DNA from: an uncultured Oscillospiraceae bacterium
Lineage (GTDB): Bacteria; Bacillota; Clostridia; Oscillospirales; Oscillospiraceae
Reading direction: 5' to 3'
Assembly: GCA_934591725.1 (NCBI GenBank)
Contig: CAKTPR010000043.1
Coordinates: forward strand, 1-17,867
DNA: 17,867 nucleotides
Part shown: positions 1 to 5,302 of the stretch, in pieces
Numbering within the stretch: the first letter of the stretch is position 1
How the letters are laid out: every line of letters begins with the position of its first letter
Program-made: the position numbers and the translations under genes
Notes under the pieces: model-generated
Databases searched by the model: none
Told to the model about the DNA's origin: nothing
The model's input: only the letters and a program-made list of their open reading frames with translations

Positions 1-186
1 ACGCTGACCTACTGCGATTTTCCCAGTGAGCATTGGACGCGCATCCGTACCAACAACGTGATCGAGCGGCTGAACCGGGAGATCCGCCGGCGCACGCGCG
101 TGGTGGGCACCCAGTGGGGCAACAAGAAATACATGAACATGAAGCACTTGGAGACGGCTCTGGACGACGCCTTCATTGCCGGCTGA
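1..186 (+). pseudogene. IS256-family (mutator-type) transposase, C-terminal fragment with probable internal deletion
   Basis: Frame 1 is open from the window edge to TGA at 184-186 (61 residues). The segment with TNNVIERLNREIRRRTRVVG is characteristic of the C-terminal end of IS256/mutator transposases, DDE enzymes that cut and paste the element. From family knowledge, about 20 residues (a stretch like FPDGNSALMLVCARLRHVAG) normally lie between RTRVVG and TQWGNKKYMNMKHLE. Here the two blocks are joined directly, implying an in-frame loss of about 60 bp. The protein is therefore probably non-functional, although the reading frame is kept. The N-terminal part and catalytic residues are outside the window. 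Confidence 0.75.
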
Positions 187-210
187 CTTCATTCAGCCGG
201 AGCCTGCAAA

Positions 211-239
211 CAATTTTGCGCATAATTCTTGACAGTACC
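211..239 (+). repeat. probable right terminal inverted repeat of the IS256-family element
   Basis: Twenty-nine bases ending TTGACAGTACC lie 24 bp after the transposase stop. The position and the outer tip (GGTACTGTCAAG on the minus strand) fit an IS256-family terminal repeat. The partner repeat is outside the window, so neither its length nor identity can be confirmed here. Confidence 0.5.
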
Positions 240-291
240 AAACTAAAAGTTGGGGTGTCTGGGTAAACCCGGGCACTCCAACTTTTAGTTT
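240..291. other. long near-perfect hairpin at the IS boundary
   Basis: Arms 240-263 and 268-291 pair over about 24 bp with only G-U wobbles as imperfections (outer arm AAACTAAAAGTTGG against CCAACTTTTAGTTT), closing on a TAAA loop. It starts one base after the presumed IS end and lies between the IS and the tRNA-Ser terminator. It could be a bidirectional terminator, a small palindromic element, or the structured target the IS chose. No coding potential is seen. Confidence 0.6.
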
Positions 292-296
292 ACAAC

Positions 297-338
297 ATAA
301 AATTAGAACCTCTACATCCGTAGAGGTTCTAATTTTAT
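297..338 (-). terminator. intrinsic terminator of tRNA-Ser
   Basis: A perfect 19-bp stem (297-315 with 320-338) and 4-nt loop. It starts at the last base of the encoded CCA end of the tRNA on the minus strand. The stem's distal arm ends AATTTTAT, giving the T-rich tail needed in that direction. Confidence 0.8.
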
Positions 339-429
339 GGCGGAGATGGAGAGATTCGAACTCTCGAAGAGCTTTTGACCCTTACACGATTTCCAATCGT
401 GCGCGCTCGACCAACTACGCGACATCTCC
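338..429 (-). tRNA. tRNA-Ser (anticodon GGA)
   Basis: Read on the minus strand, 92 nt fold as a class II tRNA. Acceptor GGAGATG pairs with CATCTCC, followed by discriminator G and an encoded CCA. The D arm contains TTGGTCGAG. The anticodon stem CACGA/TCGTG holds loop TTGGAAA with anticodon GGA (reads UCC/UCU). A long variable arm (AAGGGT with GCTCTT) is typical of tRNA-Ser. The T arm is GAGAG-TTCGAAT-CTCTC. An intrinsic terminator follows at once. Every arm pairs, so it should be functional. No convincing promoter was identified upstream. Confidence 0.96.
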
Positions 430-577
430 GTGTTTGCTCAAGAAAACAAATTATCAACTTGTCAGCTTGAACATTATAATTCATATGTGCCGCAAAGTCA
501 AGGAATATTTTTCAATTCTTCGGGAAAGATTATTTTTGAACAATGATCCCCGAAAAAAGACAGCGGAGGAAAACGCC

Positions 578-1021
578 GTGAAGATGACAAACGACGAGTA
601 TAAGGAATTTGCCGTGCAGCACGCGCCGCGCTCAAGGGCTGGACGGAACATACTGCGCGCCTTTGTGAGCGGCGGGGCGATATGCGCCGTCGGTCAGGCG
701 CTGACGAATATGTACCTTTCTCTCGGCATGGAGATGGACAGCGCCTGCGCGGCCTGCTCCGTGACGCTCATCTTCATCGGCGCGCTTTTGACCGGGCTCG
801 GCATATATGACGATATGGCGCGCTTTTCCGGCGCTGGCACTCTTGTGCCGATAACGGGCTTTGCAAACTCCGTTGTTGCCCCGGCGATAGAGTATAAGAC
901 CGAGGGCATGATCCTCGGCACTGCCGCCAAAATGTTCATCATCTCCGGCCCAGTCATCGTATACGGGATAAGCTCCGGCGCCATCTACGGCATACTGCTG
1001 CTGATATTCGGGGCGGCATAA
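578..1021 (+). CDS. spoVAC: stage V sporulation protein AC (SpoVAC)
   Basis: A 147-residue membrane protein. The family belongs to the SpoVA complex in the inner spore membrane, which moves dipicolinic acid into the forespore and out during germination; B. subtilis SpoVAC is reported to behave as a mechanosensitive channel. Hallmarks visible are an N-terminal EY-EF-VQHAPRS segment, GGAICAVGQALTN, IFIGALLTGLGIYDDMARF, GAGTLVPITGFANSVVAPA with an adjacent EYKTEGM, and KMFIISGPVIVYG, with about four hydrophobic segments. I chose GTG 578 because GGAGGA (565-570) lies 7 nt upstream; the ATG at 584 is the alternative. A longer frame from 434 has no ribosome site and an atypical N-terminus. spoVAD and spoVAE, the usual operon partners, are not next to it. 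Length matches the family. Confidence 0.93.
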   Translation: MKMTNDEYKEFAVQHAPRSRAGRNILRAFVSGGAICAVGQALTNMYLSLGMEMDSACAACSVTLIFIGALLTGLGIYDDMARFSGAGTLVPITGFANSVVAPAIEYKTEGMILGTAAKMFIISGPVIVYGISSGAIYGILLLIFGAA

Positions 1022-1042
1022 GAAGCGTTGAAGGAGAAAACC

Positions 1043-1195
1043 ATGGGAAAACACTCAAAGAAGAAAACGAACCGCGCCGGTCAGGCGGAAGTCCTGACCG
1101 GTCATGACGAAAAAGCGGAAAGGGAAAGCCCGGATCGCCGCCTGTGGGAGCGCGAGTCTGACCGCCCCAACGGCACAAGCGGAAATTACAGCTGA
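1043..1195 (+). CDS. small hypothetical protein, highly charged
   Basis: A 50-codon ORF starting MGKHSKKKTNRAGQAE and ending NGTSGNYS. It is preceded by AAGGAG (1031-1036) with 6 nt spacing, and starts 21 bp after the spoVAC stop, so it is probably co-transcribed. The composition is strongly hydrophilic (Lys, Arg, Glu, Asp, Ser) without hydrophobic segments or cysteines, so it is likely soluble and possibly disordered. A terminator hairpin begins 4 bp after its stop, supporting it as the last gene of a two-gene unit. I do not recognise the family. A spore-associated role is only a guess from its neighbour. Confidence 0.55.
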   Translation: MGKHSKKKTNRAGQAEVLTGHDEKAERESPDRRLWERESDRPNGTSGNYS

Positions 1196-1198
1196 AAT

Positions 1199-1230
1199 AC
1201 AGGCGCGCTGCACATACGCAGCGCGCCTGT
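1199..1230 (+). terminator. probable terminator of the spoVAC unit
   Basis: Perfect 12-bp GC-rich stem (ACAGGCGCGCTG, 1199-1210, with 1219-1230) and an 8-nt loop, starting 4 bp after the small ORF's stop. The following tract AAATTTCAAT is only weakly T-rich, so termination may be partial; the last hairpin of the adjacent array has a better T tract. Confidence 0.65.
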
Positions 1231-1242
1231 AAATTTCAATCC

Positions 1243-1346
1243 GTCCCGCAGGGACACCATATCCGCATCCAAAGGATGCGATTTCATCCAAGCGCAGCTT
1301 GGATTTCATCTGACACAGTCAGATTTCATCCGATCTCTGATCGGAT
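1243..1346 (+). repeat. array of five evenly spaced short hairpins with a common linker
   Basis: Five inverted repeats with 3-nt loops follow each other: GTCCC-GCA-GGGAC (1243-1255), CGCATCC-AAA-GGATGCG (1264-1280), ATCCAAGC-GCA-GCTTGGAT (1286-1304), ATCTGAC-ACA-GTCAGAT (1308-1324) and ATCCGATC-TCT-GATCGGAT (1328-1346). Stem sequences differ, but the joining sequence GATTTCATC recurs between units 2 to 5. Loop centres are 23, 23, 21 and 21 bp apart. The last unit runs into TTTTAATTTT and can act as a plus-strand terminator. The array fills the gap between the spoVAC unit and the convergent lysR-type gene. Confidence 0.8.
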
Positions 1347-1353
1347 TTTAATT

Positions 1354-2247
1354 TTATTGCGATCCGTATTTCTTCTCCGCAAGCTCCTTGCTGCATGAGA
1401 CGAGGCGGCGGATGCTGCGGTCGTTTGCGCTGCGCTCGTTTATGAGTATGCCGAGCGAACGGTGGCAGCGCGGTTCGAGCGGCAGGGTCTTGATGTTGAA
1501 CTGCATGTCCTTTGTCACGAGCCTTGACAGGACGCTCACGCCGAGTCCGTGCTCGACCATCGACGCAATGGACGCATCGTCAAGATTCGTGCGCAGAATG
1601 TTCGGCGCGACCTTCAGCCCGTTTGCCGTGAAGATCGGCAGAATATCCAGCTCAAAGCCGAGGGAGGGCATGAGAAAGTCCGTCCCCTCGAAAAGCTTGA
1701 CCGGGTACGCGTCGCCCTCAAAATCGCAGTCGGCGGGCAGGATGGCGACAAGCTCATCATCCATCAGCGGTATCCATGTAAGCCCCTGGCACAGCTCCGG
1801 CTGATAGCTCACCATTGCGCAGTCAAGCTCCTCATTCCTTACCGCCGTGGCCATTTCGTTCATGTCGTTGACCGTGAGCGAGACCTGAGTGTCCGGGCAG
1901 AGCAGCCTGAACGCGGAGAGAATGTCCGGGATCCAGTGGCGCGCGATACTCGAAAAAGAGCCGAGCCGCAGCGTCGAGCCGGTCTTGAGCCGCAGCTGAT
2001 CCGCCTCGCGTTCGAGCGCCGCGGCGGCCTCGGCAAAGCCCTTGAGCTTCGGCAGCAGCTCCTGCCCGGTGGGGGAGAGCCGCACTCCGCCCTTGCTGCG
2101 TATCAGCAGCGATACGCCGAGCTCATCCTCAAGGGAATTCATCATGTGCGTGAGCCCGGACTGGGTGTAGCCAAGCTCCGCGGCGGCAGCGGTGAGACTG
2201 CCGCGGTCTATCGCGGTAAGAAGTGCGGTTACTTTTTTGCTGTCCAT
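1354..2247 (-). CDS. LysR-type transcriptional regulator
   Basis: A 297-residue protein, the standard LysR length. The N-terminal winged helix-turn-helix covers about residues 1-60 (SLTAAAAELGYTQSGLTHMM, then LEDELGVSLLIRSKGGVRLSPTGQELLP). The rest has the two-lobed substrate-binding fold, starting near residue 90 with LRLGSFSSIARHWIPDIL and containing the conserved MVEHGLGVSVLSR near residue 235. These proteins bind DNA as tetramers and respond to a small ligand; no ligand can be named here. The ATG at 2247 has AAGGA about 13 nt upstream. It is transcribed away from the hyp/hydrogenase operon over a shared intergenic region, the usual layout when a LysR protein controls its neighbour, so it is a candidate regulator of that operon. 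It converges on the spoVAC unit. Confidence 0.93.
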   Translation of the reverse strand: MDSKKVTALLTAIDRGSLTAAAAELGYTQSGLTHMMNSLEDELGVSLLIRSKGGVRLSPTGQELLPKLKGFAEAAAALEREADQLRLKTGSTLRLGSFSSIARHWIPDILSAFRLLCPDTQVSLTVNDMNEMATAVRNEELDCAMVSYQPELCQGLTWIPLMDDELVAILPADCDFEGDAYPVKLFEGTDFLMPSLGFELDILPIFTANGLKVAPNILRTNLDDASIASMVEHGLGVSVLSRLVTKDMQFNIKTLPLEPRCHRSLGILINERSANDRSIRRLVSCSKELAEKKYGSQ

Positions 2248-2298
2248 CTGTAATTCACTGTCCTTATGCGGTATCTATGAGAAAAACTGATTACATAT

Positions 2299-2327
2299 AT
2301 AATAATATGGGATTTTACGAATTGCAA
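2299..2327 (-). promoter_or_regulatory. sigma-A-type promoter for the LysR-type gene
   Basis: On the minus strand, -35 TTGCAA (2322-2327) and -10 TATTAT (2299-2304) are 17 bp apart, 52 bp upstream of the ATG. It is arranged back-to-back with the forward promoter at 2355, so one regulator bound between them could affect both. No clear T-N11-A LysR box was picked out. Confidence 0.6.
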
Positions 2328-2354
2328 GTGAAATGTTATTATCTGTAAAAAACC

Positions 2355-2383
2355 TTGCACTACAACGAAAAAGTTAGTATAAT
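2355..2383 (+). promoter_or_regulatory. strong sigma-A-type promoter of the leader/small RNA
   Basis: TTGCAC (2355-2360), a 17-bp spacer and a perfect TATAAT (2378-2383). Transcription should begin near 2390, just before the chain of hairpins ending in the terminator at 2523-2559. Confidence 0.72.
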
Positions 2384-2389
2384 TTGAAA

Positions 2390-2559
2390 TAGAAGAGTAA
2401 AAAACAGCTATATTGTGCAGAAAAGTCCCGGAAATATTACCGGGACATCCGGAAGCAAAACCGGAATATACTTTGCAGACAGCAGATATGCGGGCAGCAC
2501 ATCCCCTGCATATATCTGTCGGTTTGCCCTGCGGGTGATTCTGCAGGGCAAATTATTTT
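2390..2559 (+). ncRNA. structured leader or small RNA of unknown class
   Basis: Between a strong promoter and an intrinsic terminator lie about 170 nt with no convincing ORF but four successive helices. H1 is GTCCCGG/CCGGGAC (2425-2431 with 2440-2446). H2 is TCCGG/CCGGA (2448-2452 with 2461-2465). H3 is a long arm, 2478-2494 with 2504-2520, with a bulge and one mismatch. H4 is the terminator. It could be an independent small RNA or a cis-acting attenuator/riboswitch ahead of hypF. I could not match it to a riboswitch class I know (NiCo, Moco, cyclic-di-GMP motifs not seen). The 5' end is inferred from the promoter. Confidence 0.5.
2523..2559 (+). terminator. intrinsic terminator of the leader/small RNA
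   Basis: Perfect 10-bp stem TTTGCCCTGC (2523-2532) with GCAGGGCAAA (2543-2552), a 10-nt loop, then TTATTTT. It lies 280 bp before hypF, so RNA from the promoter at 2355 reaches hypF only by read-through or anti-termination. Confidence 0.8.
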
Positions 2560-2686
2560 GTGCAGATATGAGAAAGTGTACAGAAATTAGAGTTAAGACC
2601 GCGTTAAGCAGATAGAACAGATTTAGACAATTTTGTGAAAAATGAATAGAAACACCCAAAAACCCCTGACAAAAAATTTACTAATC

Positions 2687-2716
2687 TTGCAAAATGCATA
2701 TAAGTAGAAGTATAAT
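2687..2716 (+). promoter_or_regulatory. probable promoter of the hyp/hydrogenase operon (distal)
   Basis: TTGCAA (2687-2692), an 18-bp spacer and perfect TATAAT (2711-2716), placed after the leader terminator and about 120 bp before the hypF start. The transcript would have a 5' leader of roughly 115 nt. Confidence 0.6.
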
Positions 2717-2766
2717 CGCATTAAGAAAACTGGCAATAGAGCGCAGACGCAGTGTGCTGTACCCTC

Positions 2767-2795
2767 TTGCTAAAAATTCATTCATGTAGTAAAAT
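2767..2795 (+). promoter_or_regulatory. possible second promoter of the hyp/hydrogenase operon (proximal)
   Basis: TTGCTA (2767-2772), 17-bp spacer, TAAAAT (2790-2795), 44 bp before the hypF GTG. It is weaker than the element at 2687-2716 and lies in AT-rich DNA where chance matches are common. Confidence 0.4.
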
Positions 2796-2839
2796 GAAAT
2801 TGCTAAAACTTTAACTTAAATATAGCGGGGGATTATCCG

Positions 2840-5068
2840 GTGCAGAGAGTCTTGATCCACATACACGGTATTGTTCAGGGGGTCGGCTTCCGGCCGTTTA
2901 TCCATAAGCTTGTCAAGGAGCGCGGACTGAGGGGCTATATAAAAAACACCTCCTCCGGGGTCGAGCTTGAGCTGGAAGGGGAGCATGAAGAGCTTTCCGG
3001 CTTCATTGAGGATATCCCGCGCCGCGCGCCGAAGCTTGCCGTTATCGAAGCGATGGAGACGGAGTATCTCCCGAATCTGGCAGGCTACGAAGATTTCAGG
3101 ATTCTGAGCAGCAAAACGGAAGCGTTCCGCAATACGCTCATTTCCCCGGATATATGTATCTGTGATGACTGCCTGCGCGAGCTGAGAACGCCCGGCGACA
3201 GGCGCTACCGCTATCCTTTTATAAACTGCACAAACTGCGGCCCAAGGTTTACTATTATAAAGGACGTACCATATGACCGGGCAAAGACCTCGATGAGCGC
3301 CTTTCCCATGTGCCCGGACTGTGACCGGGAGTATCACGATATCGAGGATCGGCGCTACCATGCCCAGCCGGACTGCTGCCCGGACTGCGGCCCGCAGGTC
3401 TTCTTTCTGGAAGCTGACGGGAAGCCCGTGGAGGGCGACGCGATAGAGCTTGCCCGGCAGAGCATCAGAGCCGGGAAAATCATCGCCGTCAAGGGTCTTG
3501 GCGGGATACATCTTGCCTGCCGCTGTGACGACGCTTCCATCGTCCGTGAGCTGCGCCGCCGCAAGCAGCGCGATGAAAAACCCTTTGCGGTCATGTGCCG
3601 CGATGCAGAATGCGCGAGAGAAATTTGCCTCGTCTCTGAGGACGAGGAGAGGATACTTGACGGCTTCCGCCGTCCCATCGTCCTGCTGCGAAAGAAGCGG
3701 CAGGGGCTGGAGCATATCAGTGAGAACGGCTTTATCGGCGTTATGCTGCCGTATACCCCGCTGCACTATCTGCTCTTCGGCGACGATATAGATATGCTCA
3801 TCATGACGAGCGCCAATCTTTCCGACACTCCCATGATGTACCGCAACGACGAAGCGGTCGAGAAGCTGCACGGCATTGCCGACGGTTTCCTGCTGCACAA
3901 CAGGGATATCCAGACCCGCTGTGATGATTCGCTGTGCTGGGTGCTCGGCGGCGCGGAATATTTTTCCCGCCGTTCAAGGGGCTATGTGCCTTTCCCCATA
4001 ACCGTCGGGGAGGAGCTTCCGCCGCTGCTTGCCTGCGGTGCGGAGCAGAAGGTGAGCTTCTGCCTGTCAAAGGGGAGCTATGTTTTTCCAAGCCAGCATA
4101 TCGGTGATCTGAAGAATTTTGAGACGCTGGAAAATTATACCGGACAGATAAAACATTTTCAGCGCCTGTTTGATATAAGACCGCAGGCTGTGGTCTGCGA
4201 TCTGCACCCGGACTATATGTCCACGGAATATGCTTCCTCGATAGCCGAGGAAGAAAGCCTGCCGCTTATAAAGGTGCAGCACCATCATGCGCACATGGCT
4301 GCCTGCATGGCCGATAATGGTCAGAATGGGTCAGTGATCGGCCTTGTGTGGGACGGTACCGGACTCGGCACGGACGGCACGATATGGGGCGCGGAGTGCC
4401 TCATCGGGGACTATTCCGGCTTTGAGCGCTTCGGCAGCATAAGACCCATTCCCCTCATTGGCGGGGACAGGGCAGTCAAGGAGACTGACCGTGTAGCTTT
4501 TGCACTGCTCGACGCGTCTAACTGCGACACCGGGAGCATTGAAAAGGCGGAAGCCTATAAGGCAGTGCTGGCATCAAAGCTGAATTGTCCCGTCTCATCA
4601 GGCATGGGACGGCTGTTTGACGGCGTCGCCGCGATCCTTGGGATAAAGACGCTGTGCAGCTATGAGGGGCAGGGGGCTGTTCTGCTCGAAGCCGCCGCTG
4701 CGGAGGACGGAGAAGTCTACCCATTTGCCCTTGAGGGGGAGCCGCTGCGCTATGACTGGCGCGGGACGATCCGCGCGGTATGCGCCGATATAAAGGCTGG
4801 AGTCGACACCGGACGCATGGCCGCCCGATTCATGAACACGCTTATCGAAATGGCGGTGTGTCAGTGCCGCGCTGCGAGGGATGCGAGCGGGATAGACGTC
4901 GTCGCACTTTCAGGCGGCAGCTTCCAGAATATGTATATAATGTCGCGCCTGCCGGGAAGACTGGAAAAAGAAGGCTTCCGCGTGCTGAGGCACAGGCGCG
5001 TTTCGACGAATGACGAGGGGCTTTCGCTCGGCCAGCTTATGATAGCCGCCGCGAAGCTTGGAAAATAA
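2840..5068 (+). CDS. hypF: carbamoyltransferase HypF, [NiFe]-hydrogenase maturation
   Basis: HypF makes the cyanide ligand precursor of the NiFe site by activating carbamoyl phosphate and passing the carbamoyl group to the C-terminal cysteine of HypE. All domains are visible in 742 residues. The acylphosphatase domain (about 1-90) has GIVQGVGFRPF with Arg18 and Asn36. Two zinc-finger pairs are Cys108/111 with Cys130/133 and Cys158/161 with Cys180/183. A YrdC-like domain covers about 200-380. A Kae1/HypF C-terminal domain includes HHHAH at 481-485, a metal-binding motif. Length is normal. The GTG at 2840 is set by GCGGGGG 9 nt upstream and by the N-terminus starting directly at the acylphosphatase fold. 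It is the first gene of the long operon; hypC follows 12 bp after the stop. Confidence 0.97.
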   Translation: MQRVLIHIHGIVQGVGFRPFIHKLVKERGLRGYIKNTSSGVELELEGEHEELSGFIEDIPRRAPKLAVIEAMETEYLPNLAGYEDFRILSSKTEAFRNTLISPDICICDDCLRELRTPGDRRYRYPFINCTNCGPRFTIIKDVPYDRAKTSMSAFPMCPDCDREYHDIEDRRYHAQPDCCPDCGPQVFFLEADGKPVEGDAIELARQSIRAGKIIAVKGLGGIHLACRCDDASIVRELRRRKQRDEKPFAVMCRDAECAREICLVSEDEERILDGFRRPIVLLRKKRQGLEHISENGFIGVMLPYTPLHYLLFGDDIDMLIMTSANLSDTPMMYRNDEAVEKLHGIADGFLLHNRDIQTRCDDSLCWVLGGAEYFSRRSRGYVPFPITVGEELPPLLACGAEQKVSFCLSKGSYVFPSQHIGDLKNFETLENYTGQIKHFQRLFDIRPQAVVCDLHPDYMSTEYASSIAEEESLPLIKVQHHHAHMAACMADNGQNGSVIGLVWDGTGLGTDGTIWGAECLIGDYSGFERFGSIRPIPLIGGDRAVKETDRVAFALLDASNCDTGSIEKAEAYKAVLASKLNCPVSSGMGRLFDGVAAILGIKTLCSYEGQGAVLLEAAAAEDGEVYPFALEGEPLRYDWRGTIRAVCADIKAGVDTGRMAARFMNTLIEMAVCQCRAARDASGIDVVALSGGSFQNMYIMSRLPGRLEKEGFRVLRHRRVSTNDEGLSLGQLMIAAAKLGK

Positions 5069-5080
5069 GGAGAAAAAGAC

Positions 5081-5302
5081 ATGTGTTTGGCAGTACCGCT
5101 GAAGCTTGTTGAAATACACGGAAACTCAGCCATAGGCGAAGCGCTCGGAATGACGCGCGAAATCCGAGTCGACTTCATCCCGGAGCCGAAGGTGGGGGAC
5201 TATGTGATGGTTCATGCCGGGTTCGCGATAGACCGGCTGGATGAGCAGCAGGCGCAGGAGGATATCGACGCGTGGAAAGAGGTGCAGGATGCCCTCGGCT
5301 GA
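5081..5302 (+). CDS. hypC: hydrogenase assembly chaperone HypC
   Basis: A 73-residue protein starting MCLAVPLKLVEIHGNSA, the HypC/HybG signature. Cys2 (after Met removal the N-terminal cysteine) binds iron with HypD while the Fe(CN)2CO unit is built, and the chaperone then delivers it to the large-subunit precursor. The middle has the OB-like part with VDFIPEPKVGDYVMVHAGFAI and the C-terminus a helix (DEQQAQEDIDAWKEV). AAGGAG lies 8 nt before the ATG. The gene overlaps hypD by 14 bp. Length is typical. Confidence 0.97.
   Translation: MCLAVPLKLVEIHGNSAIGEALGMTREIRVDFIPEPKVGDYVMVHAGFAIDRLDEQQAQEDIDAWKEVQDALG

Larger units (their letters stand above)
1..239 (+). mobile_element. 3' part of an IS256-family insertion sequence
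   Basis: The window opens inside an insertion sequence: the transposase 3' end (1-186) is followed by about 50 non-coding bases ending in an inverted-repeat-like tip TTGACAGTACC (229-239). Read from the other strand this starts GGTACTGTCAAG, the kind of tip I associate with IS256-family elements. The left end and target duplication lie outside the window, so the boundary at 239 is inferred. The element sits just beyond the terminator of a tRNA-Ser gene, a common landing zone for mobile DNA. Confidence 0.75.

Noticed and set aside
33..266. 77-codon plus-strand frame over the IS end
   Set aside because: It overlaps the recognisable transposase frame and runs across the IS boundary into the hairpin; no family features.
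503..534. possible sigma-G promoter (GAATA ... GATTATT) before spoVAC
   Set aside because: The spacing is about 20 bp and the -10 lacks the CATNNTA form, so it is too weak to list although a forespore promoter would make sense.
1243..1346. CRISPR-like array
   Set aside because: The regularly spaced units are palindromes of different sequence joined by a short constant linker, the opposite of CRISPR; unit size (about 22 bp) is too small and no cas genes are nearby.
2425..2559. assignment of the leader to a named riboswitch (NiCo, Moco, cyclic-di-GMP)
   Set aside because: I could not find the conserved core sequences of these classes by eye, so it is left unclassified.
2416..2615. 66-codon frame across the structured leader
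   Set aside because: It spans the hairpins and the terminator and lacks a ribosome site; the region is better explained as structured RNA.
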